64,000 nt of DNA from Streptomyces sp. MJM8645 (GTDB taxonomy: Bacteria; Actinomycetota; Actinomycetes; Streptomycetales; Streptomycetaceae), in NCBI RefSeq assembly GCF_001625365.1, contig NZ_LJJF01000001.1:186001-250000 (forward strand), read 5' to 3'. Below the pieces are notes generated by a model. The model was not told where the DNA came from. It ran no database searches and was given only the letters and a program-made list of their open reading frames with translations. Of the stretch, positions 35,950 to 44,514 are shown one piece after another. Position numbers and translations under genes: made by a program. The first letter of the stretch is position 1. The number at the start of each line of letters is the position of its first letter.

Positions 35950-36833
35950 GAGTCGGCGAGCACCACGGACCGGGTCAGGTTGCGCGGCTGGTCCGGGTCC
36001 AGGCCCTTCGCGGCGGCCAGCGCGGCGGCCAGCCGGTGGACGCGCACCAGTTCCGCGAGCGGGTCGAGCCGGCCCTCGATCCAGCGGGCGCCGGTGCCCC
36101 GGACCTGCTCGGCCAGGCCCACCGGTGCGGCGCCCAGCATCCAGGTGGCGGTGGACGGCGCGGCGATGCTGATCGGGCCGTGCCGGTACTCCATCGCCGG
36201 GTACGCCTCGCTCCAGGCGAGCGCGGCCTCGCGCAGTTTGAGGCCGGCCTCGTTCGCCAGCCCGACCGTCCAGCCGGTGCCGAGGAAGGTGAACTGGGTG
36301 CAGTCCACCAGGCCTTCGGGCAGCGGCTCCGCCAGGGCCGCCCGGCCGTCGGCCTCCACCGCCTCGGTGTGCAGGCCCAGGTGGGCCCGCAGCAGGGTGA
36401 GCGCCGTGGTGGCGAACCTGGTCTGCACCACGGACCGCTCGTCGGCGAAGTCCAGCACGGCGATGTCGTCGGCCGCGGTCATCACCGGGGTCCGCGGGTC
36501 GGCGGTGACGGCCGCGGTGCGGACCTTTCCGCGCACCCGCTCCAGCAGGGCCAGGACCTCGGTCGTGGTGCCGGAGCGGGTCAGCGCGATCACGCGGTCG
36601 TACGAGCGGACGCCCGGGAACTCGGAGGCGGCGAAGGCGTCCGTGACGCCCTGTCCGCTCGACTCCCGCATGGCGGCGTACGCCTGGCCCATGAACAGCG
36701 ACGTCCCGCAGCCGATCACCGCGACCCGTTCACCGGCCTCCGGCAGCGCCGTGCACTCCGCCGCGGCGACTTCCGCCGCGCGGCGCCAGCAGTCCGGCTG
36801 GCTGGCGATCTCGGCCTCGACATGGGTCGCCAT
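35946..36833 (-). CDS. SIS-domain sugar-phosphate isomerase/deaminase (AgaS-like)
   Basis: A 295-residue protein with two SIS domains. The first has VIGCGTSLFMGQAYAAM and LTRSGTTTEVL, the second FLGTGWTVGLANEAGLKL and the catalytic-type AMEYRHGP, as in the isomerase half of GlmS and in AgaS. AgaS proteins convert galactosamine-6-phosphate to tagatose-6-phosphate with loss of ammonia. The ATG at 36833 has GGAGGTGG upstream and is preferred over upstream in-frame starts. It is the first gene of the SIS-ROK-PfkB-aldolase-GH35 operon. Confidence 0.9.
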   Translation of the reverse strand: MATHVEAEIASQPDCWRRAAEVAAAECTALPEAGERVAVIGCGTSLFMGQAYAAMRESSGQGVTDAFAASEFPGVRSYDRVIALTRSGTTTEVLALLERVRGKVRTAAVTADPRTPVMTAADDIAVLDFADERSVVQTRFATTALTLLRAHLGLHTEAVEADGRAALAEPLPEGLVDCTQFTFLGTGWTVGLANEAGLKLREAALAWSEAYPAMEYRHGPISIAAPSTATWMLGAAPVGLAEQVRGTGARWIEGRLDPLAELVRVHRLAAALAAAKGLDPDQPRNLTRSVVLADS

Positions 36834-36850
36834 CGGCCACCTCCACTTGA

Positions 36851-36934
36851 TTGTTGCTGATACCTGCTTCTTTCTGGCCAGATTCAAGCATCTTCAAGCA
36901 CTCCATGGAACCCGTCTGCGCAATTTGTTGCTCA
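36851..36934. promoter_or_regulatory. Direct repeats in the divergent promoter region (candidate regulator sites)
   Basis: TTGTTGCT occurs at 36851-36858 (followed by GA) and 36925-36932 (followed by CA), and TTCAAGCA occurs at 36883-36890 and 36893-36900, ten bases apart. DeoR-family operators are often direct repeats, so these could be sites for the regulator at 26655. TTGCTCA recurs in the ABC-operon promoter at 31110. Confidence 0.4.
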
Positions 36935-36940
36935 GAGGTG

Positions 36941-36971
36941 TTGACAGTTGCGCGCAAGAAGGCCGGATACT
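36941..36971 (+). promoter_or_regulatory. Promoter of the secreted lectin-domain protein gene
   Basis: TTGACA at 36941-36946 and GGATACT at 36965-36971 with an 18-base spacer, ~105 bases before the GTG start. It is the best vegetative-type promoter I can see in this region. Confidence 0.6.
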
Positions 36972-37075
36972 GCATGCCATCGCCGGGCTCGGCGGTCGCG
37001 CCCCCAACGACGACCGGCGGGCCCGAGCAGCACCGCCCACCCCCGCCCCGACGGTGCAGCACCGAAGGAGACCTC

Positions 37076-39331
37076 GTGTCCGCCCCACCCCGCAGAGCAC
37101 TCGCCGCCGTCCTCGCCCCCGCGCTCCTGGCGCTGAGCGCGGGCCTCGCCCCGGCCGCGTCGGCAGCCCCTGAGCCGTCAGCCGCCCCGGCCGGCGGCCC
37201 GTCAACCGCCCCGTACACCGTGAGCGTCGGCAAGCCGGTCGGCTACGCCCACCCCACCGACACCCCCGCCGTCCCGTACACCGACAAGGACGGCACCTTC
37301 TACTTCCAGCAGTCCGCCGCGCTCTACGGCGCGAACGACCCGCGGTACTGGGACTTCTTCACCGGCAAGGACTTCGACTCCGCCACCCGGTCGAGCGCGC
37401 TCAGCAACGCCGTCAACCCCGCCAACCCCCAGGACCGCAACAACGACACCACCTGGCGCTGCAACAACAGCCCCACCGGCCTGACCTCGACCTCCGCGCC
37501 CGCCGGGTCGGGCTACGCCCAGAAGAACTACTGCGACCTCTCCGGCATCTGGGTCGACCCGGACACCGGCGACTGGTACGGGCTGGTGCACAACGAGTTC
37601 ACCCCGCAACCCTTCGGCGACGGCCTCCACTTCGACGCCATCGACTACGCCGTCTCCAGCGACCAGGGCCGGACGTGGACCATCAAGGACCACGCCATCA
37701 CCTCGCCGTACAGCACCCAGCGGGGCGACACCGCGGCCTTCCCGAACCAGACCTTCGACTACGGTGACGGCGACCAACGCCTGTTCGTCGACACCGCCTC
37801 GGGCTACTTCTACGTCTACTACGGCTCGCGGATCGTCGACAAGGGCGGCAGCTGGAAGGCCTTCCACGAGCACGTCGCCCGGGCCCCGATCGCCGCCAAG
37901 ATGGCACCCGACTCGTGGCAGAAGTGGTACGACGGCGCGTGGTCGCAGCCCGGCACCGGCGGCCAGGAGAGCAACCTGGTGCCCGCCGACTCCGCCCACC
38001 CCACCGGCTACACCCCGGTCGCCGACGAGTACGACCCGGCGAACACCGGCACCGTGGCCCAGCAGGTCGCGGCCGGCACGATGCCCCCCACCTCACCGCT
38101 GTTCGTCATGGACATCACCTACAACGCCTACCTCGGGCTGTACATCGCCGAACCGCAGGCCGTCGACCAGAGCGGCTCCGCGCCCCAGCAGTACTACGCC
38201 ACCGCCGACCTCGCCAGCCAGAAGTGGGTGCCGATCGGCGACACCGGCGGCTACCACACCGCGTCCTGGTACCGCTGGTTCCTCGACAGCGCGAACCGCA
38301 CCAACACCACGATCGTCGGAAAGACCTTCCGCTCGTACTGCGCCTTCGGCTGCTCCAACGGCGCGTCCGGCGAGTACGTGGACGTGACGATCGACGGCAC
38401 CGCGCCCGCCGCTCCCCCCGTCGACCCCGGCAAGACCTACCGGATCGGCAACGCCGACGGCCGGGTCCTCGCCCAGGTCGCCGGCGGCCCGGCCACCACC
38501 TCGCTGGCCGCCGGCACCGGCTCCGCCCTGGAGGCCTGGAGCTTCACCACCAACGGCGACGGCTCCTACCGGATCGCCAACGCCGCCACCGGCCGCCTGC
38601 TCGGCGTCGACTCCACCGCCACCGCCGGCCGCGCCTGGGGCGCCCGCCCCACCGCCACCGCCGCCGGCCCGGGCGGGCCCACCGTCGGCCAGCAGTGGTT
38701 CGTCATCCCCGGGAAGTCCGCCGACGGAACCGCCACCGGCGCGTTCAAGCTGGTCAACCGCTACAGCGGACTCGTCCTCGGCCTCTCCGCCACCAACAGC
38801 CGGTCCACCGAGACCACCCCCACCCGCAGTTGGGCCGACACCACCGGCAACCCCGTCGGCGGCACCCGCGGCCCCGGCGAGCAGACCCTCACCCTGACCG
38901 CCACCGGCACCGTGCCCAACCCCCCGCTGGACGGCACCCACACCCTGACCACCGCCGGCAAGGCCCTCGACGACCCCGGCCACTCCACCGCCCAGGGCAC
39001 CCAACTGGTCACCTGGGCCCCCAACGGCGGCCCGAACCAGACCTGGGTGCTCACCCGGCAGGCGGACGGCGGCTACCAGATCGCCAACGGCGAGTCCCAC
39101 CTGTGCATGGACGTCGACGGCGGCTCCACCTCCGCCGGCGCCAAGGTGATCCAGTGGGCCTGCACCGGCGGCGGCAACCAGCGCTGGCAGCTCACCCCCG
39201 CCGCCGGCGGCTACCGGATCACCTCCCAGAAGAGCGGCCTGCTCCTCACCACCGCGTCCACCGCCGACGGCGCCCGGACCACCCAGCAGCCCGACACCGG
39301 ATCACCCCTCCAGGTCTGGGCGGTCAACTGA
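37076..39331 (+). CDS. Secreted Asp-box (sialidase-like propeller) protein with two ricin-type lectin domains
   Basis: A 751-residue exported protein. Start is the GTG at 37076 with GAAGGAG eight bases upstream, giving a signal peptide (RRALAAVLAPALLALSAG...ASAA). Residues ~45-440 form a propeller-like domain with an Asp box (SSDQGRTWTI) and aromatic, Asp-rich loops. Two ricin B-like beta-trefoils follow (~450-605 and ~615-751) with QxW signatures NQTWVL, NQRWQL and LQVWAV. I cannot place the N-terminal domain in a named hydrolase family. Divergent from the galactosamine operon, it probably binds and cleaves a galactose- or GalNAc-bearing polymer outside the cell. That role is inference. Confidence 0.85.
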   Translation: MSAPPRRALAAVLAPALLALSAGLAPAASAAPEPSAAPAGGPSTAPYTVSVGKPVGYAHPTDTPAVPYTDKDGTFYFQQSAALYGANDPRYWDFFTGKDFDSATRSSALSNAVNPANPQDRNNDTTWRCNNSPTGLTSTSAPAGSGYAQKNYCDLSGIWVDPDTGDWYGLVHNEFTPQPFGDGLHFDAIDYAVSSDQGRTWTIKDHAITSPYSTQRGDTAAFPNQTFDYGDGDQRLFVDTASGYFYVYYGSRIVDKGGSWKAFHEHVARAPIAAKMAPDSWQKWYDGAWSQPGTGGQESNLVPADSAHPTGYTPVADEYDPANTGTVAQQVAAGTMPPTSPLFVMDITYNAYLGLYIAEPQAVDQSGSAPQQYYATADLASQKWVPIGDTGGYHTASWYRWFLDSANRTNTTIVGKTFRSYCAFGCSNGASGEYVDVTIDGTAPAAPPVDPGKTYRIGNADGRVLAQVAGGPATTSLAAGTGSALEAWSFTTNGDGSYRIANAATGRLLGVDSTATAGRAWGARPTATAAGPGGPTVGQQWFVIPGKSADGTATGAFKLVNRYSGLVLGLSATNSRSTETTPTRSWADTTGNPVGGTRGPGEQTLTLTATGTVPNPPLDGTHTLTTAGKALDDPGHSTAQGTQLVTWAPNGGPNQTWVLTRQADGGYQIANGESHLCMDVDGGSTSAGAKVIQWACTGGGNQRWQLTPAAGGYRITSQKSGLLLTTASTADGARTTQQPDTGSPLQVWAVN

Positions 39332-39450
39332 CCAACCGGCAGTATCCAACCTCCCTTCCCCCTCGGTCAGTTGGCGAGAATCTGCCAGTGCGGAAGCGGG
39401 CCCGTTGACCTCCGGTCCGCCGGGCGTTTGGCTCTCCCCAGTCAGTTGCG

Positions 39451-39484
39451 CGGGCGGTGCCACCCACCAGGGTGGCGCCGCCCG
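39451..39484. terminator. Hairpin terminator between the lectin-domain gene and the next gene
   Basis: Stem CGGGCGG-GCCACCC against GGGTGGC-CCGCCCG with a single-base mismatch and an ACCA loop, ending 36 bases before the next start codon. Confidence 0.65.
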
Positions 39485-39520
39485 CGCCGTCGTCACTCAC
39501 CAAGGGGAGGACCCCACCTC

Positions 39521-40921
39521 ATGACCACCACACACCCCCGGCGCGGGCTGCTGCGCGGCGGCTGCGCCCTGCTCGCCGCCGTGCTGGCCGGCCTCGCCGC
39601 ACCAGCGGCCGAAGCGCATCCGCGCACGGGCGGGATCACCCGGGTGAGCGTCGGCCTCGACGGCGCGCAGCCGGACGGCGCGTCCGCCGCCCTGGGGCTG
39701 AGCGCCGACGGCCGCTACGCCCTGTTCTCCTCGGACGCGACCAACCTGGTGCCCGGCGACACCAACGGCGCGACGGACGTCTTCGTCCGGGACCTGCACA
39801 CCGGCCGCACCCAACGCGTCAGCGTCGGCGCGGACGGCGCCCAGCTCGACGCCCCCACCACCCAGGCATCGATCAGCGGCGACGGCCGCTTCGTCACGTT
39901 CAACACCAAGGCCACCAACGTGCTGCCCGGCCACAAGGCCAACAGCGGCGGGGAGGTCTACCTGCGCGACCTCCGGGACGGCGTCACCGAGCTGATCACC
40001 ACCGGCGACCCGGCAGCCACCGGCCAGGACGGCCGCATCTCCCGTGACGCGGTGGCCAGTTGGGACGGCCGCTTCGTGGCCTTCTCCTCCTCCCGGACCG
40101 ACCTCGCGCCGGTCGGCACGTTCAGCAAGGAGAACATCTACGTCACCGACCGCCGGGAGGGCACCACCCGCCTGGTCACCCTCGGGGTGAACGGCAAGCC
40201 GGGCAACGGCGACTCCTACCTGCCCTCGATCAGCGCCGACGGCCGCGTCATCGGCTTCAAGTCCCGCGCGTACAACCTGCTCCCGGCTCCCGCCCAGACC
40301 CCCGCAGCCGCCGCAGCCCCTGGGGACCACGCGGACCACGGCGACTCCCCCGCGATCCTCGGGCACGCCTCCTACCCCTTCTACGTGTTCGACCAGCACA
40401 CCGGGGTGATCAGCGGCGCGAGCACCGACCCCGCCGGCCAGCTCGCCAACACCGGCCTGGACGCCACCCTCAGCCCCGACGGGCAGTACGCCGTCTACAC
40501 CCTCGACGCGCCCGGCGGGCCGATCCTCAACCGTCACCAGGAGCTCTACACCCGCGACCTGCGCACCGGCACCGTGGCCAGGGTGACCACCCCGCTGCCC
40601 GGCACCACCACGGTCGGCTCCGCCGGTCGCGGCACCATGTCCTACGACGACCGCTGGGTCTACTTCGTCTCCGACGCCGGCAACCTCGTCCCCGGCGTCG
40701 ACGGCGGGCGGCAGAACGTGTTCCGCCGCGACCTCGCCACCGGAGCCGTCGAACTCGCCGGCGCGGCCGAGGACGGCACGGCGAGCACCGGCACCTCGGA
40801 CAACCCGTACACCGACGCCTCCGGCGGCGCCGTGCTGTTCACCTCCGAGGACGGCACCCTCGTCCCCGGCGACACCAACCACGCCTCGGACGTCTTCCTC
40901 CGCCGGCTCCTCACGCACTGA
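39521..40921 (+). CDS. Secreted TolB-like beta-propeller protein (PD40/WD40-type repeats)
   Basis: A 466-residue protein with a signal peptide (RRGLLRGGCALLAAVLAGLAAPAAEA) and about six repeats of the pattern SADGRYALFSSDATNLVPGDTNG-DVFVRDLHTG-RVSV. The repeats form a beta-propeller like that of TolB. Such proteins are frequent and functionally unassigned in streptomycetes; no catalytic residues are recognisable. The ATG at 39521 is preceded by AAGGGGAGG. It lies between two hairpins and is probably transcribed alone. Confidence 0.85.
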   Translation: MTTTHPRRGLLRGGCALLAAVLAGLAAPAAEAHPRTGGITRVSVGLDGAQPDGASAALGLSADGRYALFSSDATNLVPGDTNGATDVFVRDLHTGRTQRVSVGADGAQLDAPTTQASISGDGRFVTFNTKATNVLPGHKANSGGEVYLRDLRDGVTELITTGDPAATGQDGRISRDAVASWDGRFVAFSSSRTDLAPVGTFSKENIYVTDRREGTTRLVTLGVNGKPGNGDSYLPSISADGRVIGFKSRAYNLLPAPAQTPAAAAAPGDHADHGDSPAILGHASYPFYVFDQHTGVISGASTDPAGQLANTGLDATLSPDGQYAVYTLDAPGGPILNRHQELYTRDLRTGTVARVTTPLPGTTTVGSAGRGTMSYDDRWVYFVSDAGNLVPGVDGGRQNVFRRDLATGAVELAGAAEDGTASTGTSDNPYTDASGGAVLFTSEDGTLVPGDTNHASDVFLRRLLTH

Positions 40922-40931
40922 CCGCGGACGG

Positions 40932-41053
40932 GCTGTTACGGGTGCTGACCAGGCGGGTTCCGGAATCTGCCGGTGAAGGGCGGGACCACCGGTCATCCCG
41001 GCCACGAAAAGCATGATCCGGCGGGGAGGAACAATGGCAACACCCGTAACAGC
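40932..41053. repeat. Perfect 13-base inverted repeats 96 bases apart
   Basis: GCTGTTACGGGTG at 40932-40944 is matched by its exact complement CACCCGTAACAGC at 41041-41053, in the intergenic region after the propeller gene. No target-site duplication and no ORF are visible inside, so this may be a tiny mobile-element relic or a pair of operator sites rather than a terminator. Confidence 0.6.
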
Positions 41054-41425
41054 GTTCGGGCGAAAACCGTGCCGCCCGTCTTCGCCAGCACATAATCACC
41101 ACATACTTACCCCGAATTGTACGACCACTGTCAAGGCATCAAGGTGCGCCAGGCCGCAGTGACTTTCAGGACACTGTCGAGGATTTGGTTTTCAACATCC
41201 CTCGGGCGACGGATGCTTGTACGTACAGTCTCCGTTCTTTTGGCGCTGCCGTGCTATCCGCAGGCCAGTCCACGGAGTTTGCAGCAGGACGTGCTGCTCC
41301 CGGCGACGACTCGTGAGGTCGATCGTGACAATGAGAAAAGCCTCAGGAAGTCGATAGCCGTATCTGTCGAGACGGCACCCAATCCAACCGTCCAAGGAAT
41401 AGTCCGAGACGGAACGAGGGTAAAA
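41054..41425. promoter_or_regulatory. AT-richer leader upstream of the sugar-nucleotide operon, with TGTACGTACA palindrome at 41218-41227
   Basis: This ~370-base stretch is clearly lower in GC than its flanks. It includes a perfect 10-base palindrome TGTACGTACA. The frame of the following gene is open back to 41117, but the upstream residues do not resemble its family and codon bias is lost, so I treat it as leader DNA holding the operon promoter. Confidence 0.5.
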
Positions 41426-42481
41426 GTGAAGGCCCTTCTCTACCACTTCCACGGAATCGACGACTTCGATTTCTCGACCATCTCGCCCGAGGACCTCCCC
41501 GAGGTCCAGAAGGCTGCGGAATCCCGTGAGTACGGAATTCTGCCGACCGTCTACCTGCGCCGGGAGAATCTCCCCCGCCTGGTGGAGGTCCTCCAGGAGT
41601 ACCACCGGCTCGAACAGGCGAACGCGGTTCCCAACATCGCCGGTTTCGCGATCGAGGGCCCGCTGCTCGGGCCGCAAGGAGGGATACCCCGGGCCGGACG
41701 GTGGTTCCCGTCGGCGAAGGAGTGGGACGTCATCGCGTCCCTCGGCCCGCTCGGCCTGCGCTACATCGTGATGGCGCCCGACGCCATGGCCCTGGACGAG
41801 CGCATCGACGCCGGCCCCACCTTCGCCGACCTGCTCACCAGCTTCTACGAGCAGGGGCTCCGGATCGCCGTGGGGCACTTCCACCGGGAGGCGCCCGAGC
41901 GCAGTGCCGTCCGACTGCGGGAAGTGCTCGAATTCCTGCACAGCCGCTACGACTCCTCCCCGTACCTGGTCCTGACCGACCATCTGTACAACGACACCCC
42001 GCGGAACTTCACGCATTCCTGGCGCACGCCCCAGGAACGGGTCAACCGCGAAGTCGAACTGCGGCGGGTGCTCGATCCCGACTGGGACAAGACCGACCTC
42101 CGGGAACTGCTCGGCCCCGTTCCGGCCGAAATGCTGCGCTCCGCACGCGAGTCCCTCCTGTACCCGTGCATCAACTTCGACGGGTACCACGTCGACCTCG
42201 AAATCTGCCGGCGCACCGTCGAATACCTGGGCGTGGACCGCCTCATCGCGCTGACCGACCACACCGAGGTCGCCACGATGGCCCAGGAACCGCTGACCCG
42301 GAGTGACCACAATCCGCTGTGGCTGCGTGACGACGGGGCCGTGGCGGCGGGTTCGAGCGGTTATGAGCAGCAGCGGCAGAACATTCTCTCCATCGGATTC
42401 GACGACACGGCGGTTCACCGCATGTTCGTCGACAACCCCGTGACGGCGGTCGGATACCGCATCAAGAAGGGCGCCGCGTAA
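41426..42481 (+). CDS. Divergent NagA-like amidohydrolase
   Basis: A 351-residue relative of N-acetylglucosamine-6-phosphate deacetylase. Counterparts of the NagA motifs are recognisable but altered: IEGPLLGPQGG for EGPF, VGHFHRE for GHT/GHS, TDHLYNDTPR for HLFNAM, NFDGYHVD for NDGVHL, and catalytic LTDHTE for TDAM. The N-terminal HxH metal site is replaced by YHFHGIDDFDF. I chose the GTG at 41426 with GAGGG upstream. It opens an operon of epimerase, nucleotidyltransferase, glycosyltransferase and phosphomutase, so it may deacetylate a pathway sugar rather than recycle cell-wall GlcNAc. Family confident, substrate unknown. Confidence 0.8.
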   Translation: MKALLYHFHGIDDFDFSTISPEDLPEVQKAAESREYGILPTVYLRRENLPRLVEVLQEYHRLEQANAVPNIAGFAIEGPLLGPQGGIPRAGRWFPSAKEWDVIASLGPLGLRYIVMAPDAMALDERIDAGPTFADLLTSFYEQGLRIAVGHFHREAPERSAVRLREVLEFLHSRYDSSPYLVLTDHLYNDTPRNFTHSWRTPQERVNREVELRRVLDPDWDKTDLRELLGPVPAEMLRSARESLLYPCINFDGYHVDLEICRRTVEYLGVDRLIALTDHTEVATMAQEPLTRSDHNPLWLRDDGAVAAGSSGYEQQRQNILSIGFDDTAVHRMFVDNPVTAVGYRIKKGAA

Positions 42482-42542
42482 GGGCCTGGAGGGCCGGAAA
42501 TCGGAAAAGACATCGGGACAGGAACTCACGGCCACTCGGGCG

Positions 42543-42755
42543 TTGCGCCCCGGCCACTTCCTCGACCGTGTCGTGCGGACCGGGGACACGACCGCCGCCA
42601 CCGCGGCGCTCCTGGTCGTGTCCCCGGCAGCCGACGGCCCGCGCATCCTCCAGGACGACGTCCGGCTGCGGCGTGGCCACGCGGATCCGCCGCGTGGCCA
42701 GGCCGCTCCGGGTGTGACACACATTCGCGAACCACGAGAGGGGACCAAGGCATGA
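42543..42755 (+). CDS. Possible small protein between amidohydrolase and epimerase genes
   Basis: A 70-codon frame from a TTG at 42543 ends in a TGA that overlaps the epimerase ATG (ATGA at 42752-42755), the same junction style used downstream in this operon. The residues (GHFLDRVVRTGDTTAATAALL) resemble nothing I know, there is no clear ribosome binding site, and GC bias at third positions fades near the end. It may be real or chance. Confidence 0.25.
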   Translation: MRPGHFLDRVVRTGDTTAATAALLVVSPAADGPRILQDDVRLRRGHADPPRGQAAPGVTHIREPREGTKA

Positions 42756-43771
42756 GCAAGGTTGTCGTCACGGGTGGCGGCGGGTTCATCGGCTCGCACA
42801 TCGTCGACCGGTTGTGCGCCCAGGGACACCGCGTCCTGGTGGTGGACGACTTCTCCACGGGCGATCGGGCCAATCTCGCCGAGAGCGAGGCCCGCTGGCC
42901 CGAGTTGAGCATTCTCACGGCCGACGTGGTCGACGAGTCCACCGCGGCCGCGGTGGAGGACTTCGCGCCCGAGGTGCTGCTGCTGCTGGCCGCGCAGTTC
43001 AGCGTGAAGGTGTCGATGCGGGATCCCCTGCTGGACGCCCAGGTCAACGTCATCGGCCTGGTCCGGATGCTCGAAGCGGCGCGGCGCAGCCGCAGCCGCA
43101 AGGTCGTGTTCGCCTCCAGCGGCGGGACGATCTACGGGCCCGCCGGTGAGGACGGGGTGCCCATCAAGGAGTCCGCGGGCCGGGTGCCCAGTTCCTTCTA
43201 CGGGCTGACCAAGTCCGTCGCCGTCGACTACCTGCGCCTCTACCACGAGACCTACGGCCTGGACTACGTCGCGCTCGCCCTCGGCAACGTCTTCGGCCCC
43301 CGCCAGACCCCGTTCGGTGAGGCGGGAGTCGTCTCCATCTTCGCGCAGCGCATGCTCTCCGGGCAGACCTGTGTCATCAACGGGGACGGCCTGCAGACCC
43401 GCGACTACGTGCATGTGAGCGATGTGGCCGATGCGTTCGTGCGGGCCATGGACCAGGGGCACGGTCTGATCAACATCGGTAAGGGCGGGGAGAGTTCGGT
43501 CCTGGACATCCACCAGGCGGTCGAGAAGCGGACCGGCCGTTCGCTGCCGCCCCGCTTCGGGCCGCCGCTGGCGGGAGAAGTGCGCAGGGGGTGCCTGGAT
43601 CCCTCCCGCGCCCAGGCCCAACTGGGCTGGACCGCCCGGACGACGCTGGAGGACGGGGTCGACTCCGTCGTGTCCTGGCTGGCCGCACGCCCCCTGCCGA
43701 CGGAGGCCTCGCCCGAGGCGGGGCAGACCGGTCAGACCGGGCAGACCGGGCAGACGGGGCAGACGGGATGA
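42752..43771 (+). CDS. NAD-dependent epimerase/dehydratase (UDP-glucose 4-epimerase-like, extended SDR)
   Basis: A 339-residue extended short-chain dehydrogenase: NAD loop VVVTGGGGFIGSHIVD, VVDDFSTG, active-site Ser in VVFASSGGTIYG and YxxxK in SFYGLTKS, then GNVFGPRQ and DGLQTRDYVHVSDVA. These are GalE/GalE-like epimerase hallmarks. GAGAGGGG precedes the ATG at 42752. The last ~16 residues are a GQTGQTG tandem repeat, and the TGA overlaps the next ATG. It should act on a nucleotide sugar made by the neighbouring enzymes. Confidence 0.9.
   Translation: MSKVVVTGGGGFIGSHIVDRLCAQGHRVLVVDDFSTGDRANLAESEARWPELSILTADVVDESTAAAVEDFAPEVLLLLAAQFSVKVSMRDPLLDAQVNVIGLVRMLEAARRSRSRKVVFASSGGTIYGPAGEDGVPIKESAGRVPSSFYGLTKSVAVDYLRLYHETYGLDYVALALGNVFGPRQTPFGEAGVVSIFAQRMLSGQTCVINGDGLQTRDYVHVSDVADAFVRAMDQGHGLINIGKGGESSVLDIHQAVEKRTGRSLPPRFGPPLAGEVRRGCLDPSRAQAQLGWTARTTLEDGVDSVVSWLAARPLPTEASPEAGQTGQTGQTGQTGQTG
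43720..43767 (+). repeat. 9-base tandem repeat at the 3' end of the epimerase gene (GQT repeats)
   Basis: Five copies of a GGGCAGACC-type unit encode Gly-Gln-Thr repeats up to the stop codon, which overlaps the following start codon. Loss or gain of a unit would keep both frames. Confidence 0.9.
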
Positions 43772-44514
43772 GGCTGGCGGGGATGATCCTGGCAGCCGGG
43801 CGCGGCAGCCGGATGGGAGCACTCACCGCCCAGACGCCCAAGCCGCTCCTGCCCCTGGCGGGCAAGCCGCTGCTGGGACACCTGCTGGACCGGTGTGCCG
43901 AGACCGACGTCACGGACGTCTACCTCAATCTGCACTACCAGGCCGAGCAGGTCCTTCGCTTCCTCGACGGCACCACGGTGAAGGTGCCCGTCCACGCCCG
44001 GACCGAGCCCCGCCTCACCGGGCCCGCCGGGGCACTGCGGCTGTTCCACGAGGAACTCGCCGCCTTCGACGCCGTGCTCGTCACGTCCTGCGACGTCATC
44101 ATGGGCGAGCCGCTCCAACGGCTCGTCGACGCGCACACGCGCGGAGGCTACGCCCTGACGTTCGCCTGTACGCGGATCCGGCAGGCCCGCCGCTACGGCG
44201 TGCTGGACATCGACCCCGATGGTCGGATCCGCGGCGCCCGGGAGAAGCCCGACGTCCCCGACGACGAGACGCACTGGATCAGCGCCGGCGTGTACTGCCT
44301 GGACCCCCGCATCATCGCGCACATCCCCGAAGGCGTCGTCTACGACTACGCCAGGGAGCTCGCCCCCGCACTGATGGCCGCCGGCGAACGCGTGGGGGCG
44401 CACCGGCTCACCGGCTACTGGCGGGACGTGGGCACCCCCGATTCGCTGCGCGAGGCCGGCGAGGACGCCGGCCGTGGGCTCATTCCCTGGCTCACCGAAA
44501 GGGCGGACCGATGA
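43768..44514 (+). CDS. Sugar-1-phosphate nucleotidyltransferase
   Basis: A 248-residue NTP-transferase: signature LAGMILAAGRGSRMGALTAQTPKPLLPLAGKP (nucleotide-binding loop and Lys), VTSCDVIMGEPL in place of the usual D-x-D metal site, EKPDVPDDETHWISAGVYCL and TGYWRDVGTPDSLREA. It is of the mannose-1-phosphate guanylyltransferase/MurU size without a hexapeptide domain. It is coupled to both neighbours by ATGA overlaps. It would activate the sugar-1-phosphate made by the phosphomutase at 45730; the nucleotide is not predictable here. Confidence 0.9.
   Translation: MRLAGMILAAGRGSRMGALTAQTPKPLLPLAGKPLLGHLLDRCAETDVTDVYLNLHYQAEQVLRFLDGTTVKVPVHARTEPRLTGPAGALRLFHEELAAFDAVLVTSCDVIMGEPLQRLVDAHTRGGYALTFACTRIRQARRYGVLDIDPDGRIRGAREKPDVPDDETHWISAGVYCLDPRIIAHIPEGVVYDYARELAPALMAAGERVGAHRLTGYWRDVGTPDSLREAGEDAGRGLIPWLTERADR

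Noticed and set aside
37915..39408. 497-codon alternative frame over the lectin-domain gene
   Set aside because: His/Arg/Pro-rich shadow of the ricin-domain frame.
41117..41425. N-terminal extension of the NagA-like protein
   Set aside because: Codon bias is lost, the residues do not resemble the family, and a GTG with a ribosome binding site begins the conserved part at 41426.
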